DNA from: Nymphaea colorata
Lineage: Eukaryota > Streptophyta > Magnoliopsida > Nymphaeales > Nymphaeaceae
Assembly (NCBI RefSeq): GCF_008831285.2
Contig: NC_045145.1
Coordinates: 1,054,001 to 1,118,000 of the forward strand
Direction of reading: 5' to 3'
Length of the DNA stretch: 64,000 nt
Shown piece by piece: positions 10,306 through 22,795 of this stretch; within the stretch, counting starts at the first letter, position 1, and each line of letters begins with the position of its first letter. The notes beneath the pieces were generated by a model that ran no database searches, was not told the origin of the DNA, and saw only the letters and a list, made by a program, of their open reading frames with translations. Made by a program: the position numbers and the translations under genes.

Positions 10306-11283
10306 TGTTATCGTTATGCATATCTTGATAAAAATTACATGATAATACACTATCTTGGATTGTATTATCCAAGTGCGACATGGCAGGTCATACTTTTCAA
10401 CCTGCCATGTCGTAATCACAGGTTCTTTTGGCAATCCATGGTAATTAGTGAAAAAGAGGCAGGCCCGTATCAAGAGAACTGAAAATATGAGTACCATATT
10501 TAGAATTTCTAGAAGAATCAAGCCCCTAAATACAATTTTTTCCACAACGGATCCGTTCTTTTCATCTCTCCAATTTACTGCATCACATGGAGTTATGTGT
10601 CCTATTTCCTACCTTACTCTGTTTGAATTAATATGGAAACATGAAGATGTGGTTCTCTTTTAAAAAAAAAAAAAAAAAAAATCTGTCATTCTTATCTCTG
10701 GTGTATAATATTCAAGTTTGTTATAATACAATGTTCATTTTCATTTTGGTTTTTCAGCTTTTCAGGGATGAGAATGATATCTGTGCGATACTTTGTCACA
10801 GAAGACAATCAATGGATTATCCTGACTGAGTATAAACCACAAGGGTGAACAAAAATATATCTTTTTTTTTCGTTTTCTTTTTTTGTTTTTGGCTCCCAAA
10901 TTCAAATTTTTTTTTAGAAGCCAAAAAAAAAGAACATTTATCTATTTCAGCATAAACAGAATAGACCAATTAAAATCGACGAGACATTCACCATATAATA
11001 GCAAGAGGAAGGAAGTCGTGTGGCACCGACAGCTTAAAGAAACAAATTGAAATATTCATTTTGCCTTTATGTATTTTCTTCCAAATTGTAATTAGAAAGA
11101 AGCCTTTAGCTTTTTTAGAGATAGAAGTTGGGTATTATCATGATCTTGTATACCAAAAATCTTGTAAGCGATAACCATTTTTTGTACTGTATATAGATAT
11201 GTTGCTCAAAGGAATCAATAAAAACAAGTTCTCTCCAGCTTTATCTTTCACCCTTCCTCTGTTTTCTTCTCTAAGTTTTCTCA
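10306..11283 (+). mobile_element. Copia LTR, copy A 3' side, near full length (about 0.98 kb)
   Basis: Starts TGTTATCGTTATGCATATC and ends TTTTCTCA. It contains a perfect 12-bp hairpin (GACATGGCAGGT with ACCTGCCATGTC, about 10377-10411), poly-A/T tracts, a TATA-like GTATATAGATATG and CAATAAAAAC. The next bases (CAGAGCAAC) look like a primer-binding site missing TGGTAT, so this may be a 5' LTR of another element rather than a 3' LTR. No target-site duplication was found. Confidence 0.6.
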
Positions 11284-12415
11284 CAGAGCAACAAGATCTT
11301 GATGGGTAAGGGAACAATGAGATAAGCAACTATAAGAAAGGCAGCTGTAGATAATCTTTTCCAACAGAAAAGTTAGGTAATGGAGACAATCCCTGTGATT
11401 GTACCTAGGGACTTGTGAGGAGTATGACTCATTCTTGGAAGTCTTGTAGTTTCGTCACTTATGATGGCTGTGAAGGGTAAAGCATTTAGACTAGACTTGA
11501 ACCATGGCTTCCATGCACGCTGTGAGAATTTTCAAAAAGGTTTCTTAAACATTGAGGAGAAAAGACCAAAAATTTACAAGAAGATGGTAACTGAAACTTG
11601 TTTAGATTCCTAACTCAGTCAGACTCACATACGAGCCAAGATTGGAAGGCTGCATTGGATCTACAGTGAAATTTTGATTCCCATTCTACCATCTTTTCTG
11701 GGTATTTGGGATTTTCCTAAGAAAACAATAAGATGGTGGTGGGACAAACATATAATTTCTGAGCAGCAGCATCTTTGAACGAATTCCCATCCATAAAGTA
11801 AATTTCACAAAAAACATGAGTTTTATTGCTCCAGACAATCAGAATCCTAATTTTTGACCTCAGTTGTTATTTTGGTTATGAACGCGACCACTCTTTGAAA
11901 CCTTAATTTAATGTCCAAATTTGGGTGAACTTGGGCCCAATTATATGGAGTAGCCCCATGAGATCTGCCTCAAAGTCAATTGAAAATATGTTAACCATAT
12001 ATTAAGTGCTTTATGAAAGGAAAAAAAATCTAGCTCCACCCCTGATTGCAGAAGAAAAAAAATCCCACAAAAATGAAAAAAGAACAGACAAGTCATGGGC
12101 TTGGTGCTGGGTGTGCAGGGCACCATTAATCTCTCCATCTGACTATCCGTGTAAGTTGTGGCCCCTTGTTTTGCAGTTACCTCTGTTCTAATTTTCTTTC
12201 CCTTGTTGTTATCTGAGCCAAGAACACCCTTTGGATCATGTCACCTATGCTATGGAAAAGTGCATCATGGCTCGAGTTTGACACGCAAGTTCGAGTTAGC
12301 CAGTATTTAACTGTTCCTTTACTATATATCATTTCTAGCGTAGGCAGCATATTTTCGTGGCTAATAATATGGAATGAATAAAAATTATTACCATTAAAAA
12401 GACATGTTTTTTTTT
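11284..12415 (+). other. Unidentified sequence following the LTR
   Basis: No coding signal. It may be the interior or flank of an LTR element but shows no gag or pol similarity. Repeated at 21062-22187 in the second copy of the block. Confidence 0.4.
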
Positions 12416-12724
12416 CTTTGCATCCTTGTATTGCCGAATGCATTGGAAGAAGCGGCGTATATATGAAAGAACCAGCACCAATGGAATTACAACAGAACAG
12501 CTACAAAGAACCAGCACCAAAGGATTTGCAACAGAACGACCTACCGCAAACAGAATCAGCTTCAAACCAAACCATGCAATTGTTGCGACCTGGAACCAAA
12601 ATTTTCAACAAATTAGCCAATATAAATAAATGAACATATTGCATGGACCAAATTGTACATATATCATAAGTTCTTCATATAGGTTAAGTTGATCTTTTAC
12701 ATACAAGAACTTGCAAGAAAAGAT

Positions 12725-13022
12725 GAAGAAGTCTTCCAAAATAAAGGCACTGCTTTCTGTCAACAAATATGAACTTTACCACCTTGTAGATAATAATAAG
12801 AATCATAGTGGGGTACTAAGTTGAGCAGTACTACTTCGAGGCTACCCTTTAATTGCACTTTGTAATATTTTTAATTGAAGAAGTCTTCCAAAATAAAGGC
12901 ACTGCTTTCTGTCAACAAATATGAACTTTACCGCCTTGTAGATAATAATAAGAATCATAGTGGGGTACTAAGTTGAGCAGTACTACTTCGAGGCTACCCT
13001 TTAATTGCACTTTGAAATATTT
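12725..13022 (+). repeat. Two-unit tandem repeat, period 152 bp
   Basis: Units start at 12725 and 12877 with GAAGAAGTCTTCCAAAATAA and run through TGGGGTACTAAGTTGAGCAG to TTAATTGCACTTTG. They differ by one base in CCACC/CCGCC and at the end. The same pair is at 22497 and 22649 in the second block. Confidence 0.9.
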
Positions 13023-13458
13023 TCGATACCCACTCCGAAGAAGTGCCATCCCAACTCAGACTTTCACTTGGATTGACCAAATGCATTTAAAATATTTGTA
13101 TACCCACTCAAACGTGCTCTTCTTCACAATTACAAGATTGGTTTGATTCGATAAGAAAGAAGATGAGATGGTTGCAAAAGATACTTTCGAACTTTTTATT
13201 TACCTCCTCAAATTGAATACAAGAGAACAAGAACATAGGTCGGATGATTGTCTTTTTAAACAATTTAAGAAGTTTTTTGCTACCTGAAAGTTTAAGTATC
13301 CTTTATAATTCTTTCTTTTCAATAACAAACCCACACTCTGCTGCTCCAAATAAGAAAATAAAGAAAAAAACAGTAAAAACGATGAAAAAGAAAGATAAGT
13401 GATTATGGAGCGAGCTTTTATATTAAACGAGCATTTAAGTTAAAAAGTTGAATTCCTC

Positions 13459-13982
13459 CATTCATGCTTCCCCTCCTTCTTAGAAGCACCCCCAACCTAT
13501 TCAGAATTCTATTTAAAAAAATAAATACATAAAATTCATTTTGGCCTGGACATGCTTTTCTCATTGTCATTTGTCTTAACACTGTTTGAAAACCATGCCT
13601 CAGTTTTCCGCTGGACAATTCATTTTAACACAAGTTATCCAGTGAAACTCATTTGAGACAGTTTCTACCAAAATTCATGCTTCCTCTCCTTCCTAGAAGC
13701 ACCCCCAACTTACAATTTTCAGAATTCTATTAAAAAAAATCTAATACTGCGGCTTTGGCAGCATCAAAATCAAGTGTGAATGTCATGTTTCGCAGCAGAT
13801 CTTTAATTCAATGTACCAAAAGTTTGGATGGGTTAGCATACCATCCATCTAGATGTTGGCCTGGACACGCTTTTCTCATTGTCTTTTTGTCTTAACACTA
13901 TTTGAAAACTTTGCCTCAGTTTTCCACGGACAATTCATTCAAGACAAGTTATCCAGTGAAACTCATTTGTGACAGTTTCCAC
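13459..13982 (+). repeat. Imperfect tandem duplication with internal insertion
   Basis: Unit 1 (about 13459-13671) and unit 2 (about 13672-13982) both run from TTCATGCTTCC.CTCCTTC through AGAAGCACCCCCAAC, TTTTCTCATTGTC, TGCCTCAGTTTTCC and GTTATCCAGTGAAACTCATT. Unit 2 carries about 100 extra bases around 13740-13855. Copied at about 23234-23760. Confidence 0.8.
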
Positions 13983-14329
13983 TTACAATGTCATTTATGT
14001 AGTGACTCATGGACCAATATTGGATTAGAAATTATCGTGCTTGATCAGATATATCCCAATTAAATAATTATGTCAATATTTGAAAAATTTATAATAACAA
14101 CCAAGTGGTGGAGTATGGTATATAAGTTGAAGGGAGCATTGGTGGTACTACTAATGTACCTAGCTCAAAGCCCTATAGACTTGGGAAACGAGGGGTCATA
14201 ATGCTTCTTCTTTTTTGAGTGGTGAGTTATTGACTTTGAAAGGGTAACAACAACTCGCTCAAGTTTAATAGAGTAACTGCTTGTATTACATAAAATGTGT
14301 TAAACAGAGAAATTTAAACTTGTGCTTTT

Positions 14330-15840
14330 AAGTGTGGATCAGACTCAACACTCCAACAGCAGTCACTGAAGCCATCATGTTTTTAAAAATTTTTGAAGGG
14401 GCCAAAGTGACTTTTTTTTTTCTTTTTCTTGACTGCCAAAGAGCAAGTTAATTTACATTTCTCAAAATCTGGGAGGGTACACTGAACTCATGATAACAGG
14501 GTAATTCTTTCCCTAATTCTGAAGGGCATTTTTTCCTCTTTCTAACTTGGGTAATTTGGCACCCGACCATTGACTTGAGTGCTGGGGGCTATTGACTTAG
14601 CATGAGGAAGAACAACTTATGCAAGACAAGTTCCACAGGGACAAATTATCACCATTCTGAGGTCAGTTCTTCAATGCATAGATAAATGGTTTACTCAAGT
14701 TCAATAAAATCAATTTTATGAAACTCGAACTTGACTTGTTTATAATCACGAGTTTTGAGTTAAGCTTGAGCTTAACAAAGCAAATTCGAGTCGAGCTTGA
14801 GTTAGCTCGACTCGTTTTACAGCTCTATCCACATGACACACACAAATGGACTTGTCCCCTATTTATAATGGTGAAACATGTCATGGATTTGGAATTGAAT
14901 GTCCAAGCCAACTACTCCAAAAACATTTGGATGAAGAAAAGAAATTCACTAATCAACTAAAAAATGAGATAGGATTTGAAATTAAGAAATGACATCGGAT
15001 TAGATTTAGATTCATATATGCATAAATATTCGAATGGATTCAGATTAATTAATTCAGTCGAATTCAGTTCAGATTCAAATATACAAAAATATCTGATCAG
15101 ATCCAGGTGGGACTTAGATTTAAATAAAAATTTTATATTCAATGCTCTTACAGTTTGTAAATCAGACAGATTCAGTTCAAAATATGGATTCAGATTCAAA
15201 TTCATATCTGAATATGAAATAGGATTCGGGTTGGATTCTGATTGTGACATCTGATTTCAGATTCAGATTAGGATGAAAAAAATGGATTTAGATCAGATTC
15301 AAATTATGAAATCTGATTCTGGATTCAGTTTTGGATGAGGAAAAAAATCAGATTCAGATTGTGGAATCTGATTTCTGATTCAAATTTGGATATAACCTTT
15401 CTTAAATTCGTATCCAAACTTGAATCCAAGTATAGAAGTATCCGTACGGACAAGAATATATTTTATTTGAATCGGATCCATTGGCATCCATCGTTGCAGA
15501 TTTTCTCACTTTTCTAATATTTACATTTTTAGTTTTTGTATTTAGGTCCATCGATTTTCAAGAAAACCATGGTCAGTCGTTCTATTGAGTCCTCCCAACT
15601 CCTCCAAGAGTATCGGTGACGACTGTTCCCGATGTTCTTAATGATAAGGTTGCGGAATAACTTCAGCTTCTCCAAGAGTACACCCAAAATTGCGTAACGT
15701 ACCAGCATGCTGGAGCTGTGGACATTGAGAAATGATTCATAATTGGGTGGTGGCCTTTTGGATATGAGTAATTACTTAAAACTAAATCTGAACTGAATCC
15801 GTATCCGATCCGATACTTATATATATATATCAGAATCTGT
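14330..15840 (+). mobile_element. Composite repeat copy B
   Basis: A 5' block (GGATCAGACTCAACACTCCA, TTTTTGAAGGGGCC, TCTCAAAATCTGGGAGGGTA) leads into TTGACTTGTTTATAATCACG and the GATTCAGATTC array. The block ends with TTTAGGTCCATCGATTTTCA and GTAACGTACCAGCATGCTGG. The head block recurs at 47015-47190 and the end at 57240-57440. It is non-coding; frames that stay open follow the degenerate array. Confidence 0.75.
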
Positions 15841-15921
15841 AAAACAAATTTCTTTTTTCTATTTAGACAGGAGCATATGTCATAAACGCGAATCTCTCTT
15901 CTGAAATCCTTCCTTAAATAT

Positions 15922-15922
<1 letters not shown>

Positions 15923-15957
<35 letters not shown>

Positions 15958-15963
15958 ATATAT
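15923..15963. repeat. (TA)n microsatellite
   Basis: AT dinucleotide tract, about 40 bp here and longer at 25701-25749 in the second block. This is the kind of length difference expected of alleles or assembly error. Confidence 0.85.
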
Positions 15964-16168
15964 CAATGAGCGGCGCCACCCAGTAAGAGAATCAATAAGA
16001 TTTTGCCAGGTAAAAAGTTTTAAAGTCTATCTTAAGTAGTCATCCTCCAAACGCGTCACAACTTCTCACAATGGAAAATTCTTTATATCATGCAAGCGAA
16101 CACATATACATGGAAAGAATGGTAAGGCGATGTTGGTCAAGCTAATGCTCCAGACAAGGATTGGACGC

Positions 16169-16579
16169 TCATTTAAGCCAAAACTCCCTTTGAGTGGGAT
16201 CCATTAGAGCCACAAGGACGGGTAGCCTTCGCTTGTTGCAGGCCACATCAGTATGGGGATTGATAACCGCGTCCACCATTGCCTCGAATTCCTCCGATTG
16301 AGGCATTATCTTCTTTTCCGTTTCGCTTGGCACCACTTCCTTAGGTGTGCTTAATCCTTGAGCGCTCACCCTAGGCCTGCTGACCTGCCCAAATGCAGAA
16401 GACACAAATCAATTTCTTGAAAACGTCACCGGTTTCATAATTGCCGCGAAGTGTGAATGGTTATCATGCTCAGTAGCTAGTAACAGTGAGTAGGCCTAGT
16501 AACAACAGTGTTTTCTTAAGCCATACCTCGGGCTTCTTCCTCTGAGGCACCGGCGCAACTCCTGCTTCCCGTGTGCAAA
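16169..16579 (-). pseudogene. Repeat-borne gene fragment with intron, copy B (unidentified product)
   Basis: The first exon, 16579-16527, is 53 bp here against 54 in copies A, C and D. The missing base (CGGCGCAAC against CGGCTGCAAC) is probably a sequencing error near a contig end. The intron donor is GTATGG and the acceptor TTTGGGCAG. The second exon, 16384-16169, is fully open for 71 codons plus stop. It reads VSRPRVSAQGLSTPKEVV, then EKKIMPQSEEFEAMVDAVIN, then KRRLPVLVALMDPTQREFWL and K. No domain is recognised. The exon lies tail to tail with the LTR beginning near 16929. Confidence 0.55.
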
Positions 16580-16928
16580 CTGCAACCACATAGGCATGAG
16601 AATGAACTATTACAACCACATTTCACATATGCAAGTGCAGATATAACTAAGCCAATGCATGAACACTCTACCAGCCTCCTATGGAAGCAGTGTTAAAACA
16701 TGGGAAAAAAAGAACTAAAGCATGTATGTGGTTGTGGTTCGGCATTTGGATGCATGCATCCATGGGAAAGGGAGCACTCTCTTTATTCATTCTTTGATGT
16801 TCTTGAGAGAAGATGGACTCTCAATATATAGAGTACAGGCCAGACCATTTTAGGTAAGATAATCAAGCAGGAATCTTACTGATAAACAAAGTGTCAAGAA
16901 AAAAGGGATCAGATCTCTTATCAAGATC

Positions 16929-17874
16929 TGCTATTGTTATGCAGATCTTGATAAAAATTACATTATAATACACTAGCTTGGAGTGTATTAACAAAGTGTG
17001 ACATGGCAGGTCGCACTTTTCAACCTGCCATGTCATAATCACAGGTTCTTTTGGCTATCCATAGTAAGTAAAAAGAGGCAGGCCCGTATCAAGAGACTGA
17101 AAATATGAGGACCATATTTAGAATTTCTAGAAGAATCAAGCCCCTAAATACAATTTTTTTCCACAACAGATCCGTTCTTTTCATCTCACCAATTTACTGC
17201 ATCACATGGAGTTTCTTTCTATTTACTGCCTTACTCTGTTTGAATTAATATGGAAAAATGAAGTGTGGTTCTCTTTTTTTAAAAAAAAAAAATCTGTCAG
17301 TTCTTATCTCTGGTGTATAATATTCAAGTTCTTATAATAAAATATTCATTTTGATTTTGGCTTTTCAGCTTTTCAGGGATGAGAATGATATCTACGCGAT
17401 ACTTTGTTACATAAGACAATCAATGGATTATTTATCCTGATTGAGTATAAACCCCAAGGGTTACCAAAAATATATCATTTTTTTCGTTTTCTTTTTTTTT
17501 GGCTCCCAAATTCAATTGTTTTTTTTTTTAGAAAAAAAAAAATGAACATTTATCTATTTCAGCCTAAACAGAATTTTAGACCAATTAAAATCGACCAGAC
17601 ATTCACCATATAATAGCAAGAGGAAGAAAGTCGTGTGGCACTGACAGTTTAAAGAAAAAATTGAAATATTCATTGTGCCTTTGTTAATTTCTTCCAAATT
17701 GTATTGAAAGCAGCCTTTAGCTTTTTAGAGATAGAAATTGTGTATTATCATCTTATGTACCAAAAATCTGTAAGCCATAACCTTTTTTTTACTCTATATA
17801 TGTTGGTCAAAGGAATCAATAAAAACCAGTTCTCTCCAGCTTTATTCCTCAGTTTTCTTCTCTAAGTTTTCTCT
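16929..17874 (+). mobile_element. Copia LTR, copy B (about 0.95 kb)
   Basis: Starts TGCTATTGTTATGCAG and ends TTTTCTCT (CA in other copies) against a primer-binding site. It holds the 12-bp-arm hairpin at 17000-17034, a TATATATG box near 17790 and CAATAAAAACC about 20 bp later, which is the U3-R order expected of an LTR. Confidence 0.7.
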
Positions 17875-17886
17875 TGGTATCATGAG
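17875..17886 (+). promoter_or_regulatory. Degenerate tRNA-iMet primer-binding site
   Basis: TGGTATCATGAG departs from the consensus TGGTATCAGAGC after the eighth base. The same variant is in copy C at 27689-27700, so it is not a sequencing slip. Confidence 0.75.
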
Positions 17887-18982
17887 GAAAATGAGAGAGG
17901 AAAATCGACTGCCCCTTCCGTTAACTCCAAAAAATCAAAGTTTGTAGAGAGGTTCTTCAGACACCTGGAATTGGAATAATCTTCTGCTGACAGCTAGAAT
18001 GCCTGAAGAATCAGCGCCGGCCTTCGTCTCTGCCACCTGATACACCTTCGTCTCAGTAAATTATTCCAGAGAACGGTGGAAAGGAAGTCAGGGAAGGGTT
18101 CCTTTCTCCCGGATTCTTCTGTACTCCGGCAGCAACACCTATCACCGGAATTTCTCAGGGTCGACTGAATTTCTCTGCTGCGGATGTCAGTGACGAGCCC
18201 ATTGCAGATCCTCACAAATCATCTCCAGAAATCTCCTCTCGGCAGCTCCTGTTCTCAGCCTACAGGTTCAGCTCGACAGCAGGTTCCCTCAACCATTCAC
18301 CGAGTCACAAACTCAGACAGTCATATTTGCTTCTGTTCAAAGGCTATGGTTTCTTCTCTGATTTAAGACGGCAAAAGGGCTTCTCCAACGGACGAAAGAG
18401 GGTGGAAACAGAATTTGGGCTGTCGGACTGTAATGAGGTTTTTTTTTTTGGCGTGCTTTGAACTATTTCTCTGTTTTCTCTGAGGAGAGCTTGACGGTGA
18501 TAGTCTGAGATCCCTGGATTTTCTGCCCCTTGAACGTGAGCATCAAAGAGAAATTCACGAAGCCTGCTCTGTTCGGTAGAATGAACACCACTGACTCGGG
18601 ATTCATCAAAGATCTTCATTCACTCCTCTCTATTTTGCTCTCGGCTCTGCAACTATGGCTTCTCTATTTTCTGAAGGTTAGTTTTTTTTCTCTTTCTCTG
18701 CGTCAAGAGAATTTGAGTTTTGGAAGTCGTGGAGTCAATACTTGGAGCCGGAAAAGGAGGAGGAAGACGTCTCTGCTGCTCGAGGGAGACCTGCTGCTTG
18801 GCTTGCTTGCCGAAGGAGGGGATAGTGAACCCTCATCCCCTCATATATCTCTGCCTCCTCTCCCTCCATGGTCGTGTCTCCGGATCGATCTTTGCGTGAT
18901 GACAGGAAGAGACGCAAGTGATTGTTTTTCCCGAAGCCCAGCTGACCATTGTCTTCCTTCTCTAAGAAAATGAGAAGGAACT
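17887..18982 (+). mobile_element. Copia untranslated leader, copy B
   Basis: About 1.1 kb between the primer-binding site and the gag start. It is full of short frames on both strands that break at single-base differences from copy C (28 kb), so none is credited as a gene. It includes a poly-T/GCGTGCTTTGAACTA landmark also at about 49540. Confidence 0.6.
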
Positions 18983-20046
18983 ATGGCAGACCAAGAAAAG
19001 AATAATGGCGACATCAGCAATTCAAAAATTCTCATGACTGATTCCTTCTTTTTACATCGTTCTGATATGATAATCCAGAAGTGTTTCCTTCTTTTACATC
19101 ATTCTGATAATCCAGAATGTGTTGGTATCTCAAGCACTTAACGGTGACAATTATGCCATTTGGAGTAGAGCAATGTAATGGCCTTGTCACAAAAATAAAC
19201 TAGGCTTCATAGATGGATCTATCAAAGAGCCAAAAATGGAGATAGAGAATCGTGCCTTATGAGTTAGATATGCAATAAGATGATTCTTTCATGGATTTAA
19301 AATTCATTAGCAAAGAAATTGCTGCTAGTATTGCTTATGCTACTTCTGCTCAAGATGTATGGGAAGATTTAAAAAGCAGGTTTACTCAGAGTTTAGCACC
19401 AAGAATATATCAACTGCAGAGTTCTATATGACAATTTCAACAGAGACTCTATCAGTTACTATGTACTACACAAAAACTAAGGTGGTTTATGGATGAACTT
19501 AACTCTTATTCTCCCATACCGTCTGGTTCATGTGGTGCTATGAGAATTTACTCAGATCATATTAAAAGAGAAGAGTAATCCAATTCTTGATGGGGCTAAA
19601 CGACTCGTAGTGAGCAATTCATGGTCAAATCTTACTACTGGATCCCTTGCCAAACATTAACAAAGTTTATGCTTTAGTTCTACAGGAAGAAAAACACATG
19701 AAGCAAGATTCTCGATGTCACATTCCTCGTCACCAGTTTGGCCTCCATTGGAACTGGCCGAGGTCATCTCTGCAGCCACCGATCTTCAATTGTCGACGAC
19801 ATCATTGTCATCGACATTGGTGCTATATAAGACGACAATGTACTGGTCTTGGGAGGAGACGGGCAATGTCATTATGGTGCCAGGTGCAAGGTGCTTTATC
19901 TCTCCCTCTTTCTGTATGTGTGGTACACTAGACAGACCATGTCATGCTTGGCTGGCAAGACAACAGAATTCCTTGCAGAATTGGGTTCACCAAGTGCTCT
20001 TAGGATGTTAGGAGGAGAGTCCACTATACGGTGCAACCATAGTTGA
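18983..20046 (+). pseudogene. Copia gag pseudogene, copy B
   Basis: The start MADQEKNN is at 18983. Frames then give the Gag N-terminal pattern LGFIDGSIKEPK, a decayed SWI-like block, EIAASIAYATSAQDVWEDLK, SRFTQSLAPRIYQLQ, the VTMYYTK segment, LNSYSPIPSG, FLMGLND and PNINKVYALVLQEEK. It is riddled with stops and shifts, and several lesions are missing bases relative to copy C. There is no zinc knuckle and no pol. As Gag it would have formed capsids; it cannot now. Confidence 0.8.
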
Positions 20047-20429
20047 ACTGGCAAGCTTCACACGGTTATATGAAATCGTAAGCTTGTCCAAATGGGACTC
20101 AAGAAACCATGGTTAAACTCTGAAAGAAATAACCGGTGACATGTCGTGGACCATTTAACCTTCGAAGTTTGAAATCCGTATTCACTAGAACCTGCAGGTA
20201 TCTTAGTTAGAACATGTTCTTTGATGTTTGCCGTTGGAAACAAAAAAAAAGAGCCGACAATAGCTGAGCGCAGCTAATATTCGTCCCAGGTCAAAACTGT
20301 AGGTTATGAACATAACCTATACAGCTTGCTAGCAGTTCCATTCAGATGATGAGGCAAGATTTGATCTGGCAAGCTCTTATCTCTTATTACAACTTGTGCT
20401 TTTAATTAATTTACACATGAAGAAAATGT

Positions 20430-20529
20430 NNNNNNNNNNNNNNNNNNNNNNNNNNNNNNNNNNNNNNNNNNNNNNNNNNNNNNNNNNNNNNNNNNNNNNN
20501 NNNNNNNNNNNNNNNNNNNNNNNNNNNNN
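20430..20529. other. Assembly gap, exactly 100 N
   Basis: A fixed-length run of N, which by convention marks a gap of unknown size. The flanks are the end and the start of the same 9.7-kb sequence. Confidence 0.99.
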
Positions 20530-20530
20530 T

Positions 20531-21061
20531 TTTTCAGCTTTTCAGGGATGAGAATGATATCTGTGCGATACTTTGTCACAGAAGACAATCAATGGATTAT
20601 CCTGACTGAGTATAAACACAAGGGTGAACAAAAATATATTTTTTTTTTCGTTTTCTTTTTTTGTTTTTGGCTCCCAAATTCAAATTTTTTTTAGAAGCCA
20701 AAAAAAAAAAGAACATTTATCTATTTCAGCATAAACAGAATAGACCAATTAAAATCGACGAGACATTCACCATATAATAGCAAGAGGAAGGAAGTCGTGT
20801 GGCACCGACAGCTTAAAGAAACAATTGAAATATTCATTTTGCCTTTATGTATTTTCTTCCAAATTGTAATTAGAAAGAAGCTTTAGCTTTTTAGAGATAG
20901 AAGTTGGGTATTATCATGATCTTGTATACCAAAAATCTTGTAAGCGATAACCATTTTTTGTACTGTATATAGATATGTTGCTCAAAGGAATCAATAAAAA
21001 CAAGTTCTCTCCAGCTTTATCTTTCACCCTTCCTCTGTTTTCTTCTCTAAGTTTTCTCACA
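20531..21061 (+). mobile_element. Copia LTR 3' portion, second-block copy of 10751-11283
   Basis: Runs from the gap through TATA-like GTATATAGATATG and CAATAAAAAC to TTTTCTCA, then CAGAGCAAC. The LTR start is lost in the gap. Confidence 0.65.
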
Positions 21062-22496
21062 GAGCAACAAGATCTTGATGGGTAGGGAACAATGAGATAA
21101 GCAACTATAAGAAAGGCAGCTGTAGATAATCTTTTCCAACAGAAAAGTTAGGTAATGGAGACAATCCCTGTGATTGTACCTAGGGACTTGTGAGGAGTAT
21201 GACTCATTCTTGGAAGTCTTGTAGTTTCGTCACTTATGATGGCTGTGAAGGGTAAGCATTTAGACTAGACTTGAACCATGGCTTCCATGCACGCTGTGAG
21301 AATTTTCAAAAAAGGTTTCTTAAACATTGAGGAGAAAAGACCAAAAATTTACAAGAAGATGGTAACTGAAACTTGTTTAGATTCCTAACTCAGTCAGACT
21401 CACATACGAGCCAAGATTGGAAGGCTGCATTGGATCTACAGTGAAAATTTTGATTCCCATTCTACCATCTTTTCTGGGTATTTGGGATTTTCCTAAGAAA
21501 ACAATAAGATGGTGGTGGGACAAACATATAATTTCTGAGCAGCAGCATCTTTGAACGAATTCCCATCCATAAAGTAAATTTCACAAAAAACATGAGTTTT
21601 ATTGCTCCAGACAATCAGAATCCTAATTTTGACCTCAGTTGTTATTTTGGTTATGAACGCGACCACTCTTTGAAACCTTAATTTAATGTCCAAATTTGGG
21701 TGAACTTGGGCCCAATTATATGGAGTAGCCCCATGAGATCTGCCTCAAAGTCAATTGAAAATATGTTAACCATATATTAAGTGCTTTATGAAAGGAAAAA
21801 AAATCTAGCTCCACCCCTGATTGCAGAAGAAAAAAATCCCACAAAAATGAAAAAAGAACAGACAAGTCATGGGCTTGGTGCTGGGTGTGCAGGGCACCAT
21901 TAATCTCTCATCTGACTATCCGTGTAAGTTGTGGCCCTTGTTTTGCAGTTACCTCTGTTCTAATTTTCTTTCCCTTGTTGTTATCTGAGCCAAGAACACC
22001 CTTTGGATCATGTCACCTATGCTATGGAAAAGTGCATCATGGCTCGAGTTTGACACGCAAGTTCGAGTTAGCCAGTATTTAACTGTTCCTTTACTATATA
22101 TCATTTCTAGCGTAGGCAGCATATTTTCGTGGCTAATAATATGGAATGAATAAAAATTATTACCATTAAAAAGACATGTTTTTTTTTCTTTGCATCCTTG
22201 TATTGCCGAATGCATTGGAAGAAGCGGCGTATATATGAAAGAACCAGCACCAATGGAATTACAACAGAACAGCTACAAAGAACCAGCACCAAAGGATTTG
22301 CAACAGAACGACCTACCGCAAACAGAATCAGCTTCAAACCAAACCATGCAATTGTTGCGACCTGGAACCAAAATTTTCAACAAATTAGCCAATATAAATA
22401 AATGAACATATTGCATGGACCAAATTGTACATATATCATAAGTTCTTCATATAGGTTAAGTTGATCTTTTACATACAAGAACTTGCAAGAAAAGAT

Positions 22497-22795
22497 GAAG
22501 AAGTCTTCCAAAATAAAGGCACTGCTTTCTGTCAACAAATATGAACTTTACCACCTTGTAGATAATAATAAGAATCATAGTGGGGTACTAAGTTGAGCAG
22601 TACTACTTCGAGGCTACCCTTTAATTGCACTTTGTAATATTTTTAATTGAAGAAGTCTTCCAAAATAAAGGCACTGCTTTCTGTCAACAAATATGAACTT
22701 TACCGCCTTGTAGATAATAATAAGAATCATAGTGGGGTACTAAGTTGAGCAGTACTACTTCGAGGCTACCCTTTAATTGCACTTTGAAATATTTT
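22497..22795 (+). repeat. 152-bp tandem repeat, second-block copy
   Basis: Same two units as 12725-13022, starting at 22497 and 22649. Confidence 0.9.

Larger units (their letters stand above)
10750..20429 (+). repeat. 9.7-kb block, first copy, ending at the assembly gap
   Basis: Aligns end to end and in the same orientation with 20530-30268. The offset is 9780 at the start, 9772 near 12.4 kb, 9786 near 16.2 kb, 9819 near 18.2 kb and 9839 at the end, so this copy progressively lacks single bases relative to the other as it nears the gap. It ends exactly at the first N. This is the shape of two overlapping contig ends placed side by side. Confidence 0.9.

Noticed and set aside
9905-11283. Complete LTR retrotransposon with two matching LTRs and target-site duplication
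   Set aside because: The interior is only about 240 bp of leader, the LTRs differ by a deletion of some 830 bp, and the flanks (AGATC against CAGAG) do not match.
18344-19035. Several frames of 60-147 codons in the Copia leader
   Set aside because: They change frame or end at single-base differences from the second copy (28.2-28.8 kb) and lie before the gag start.
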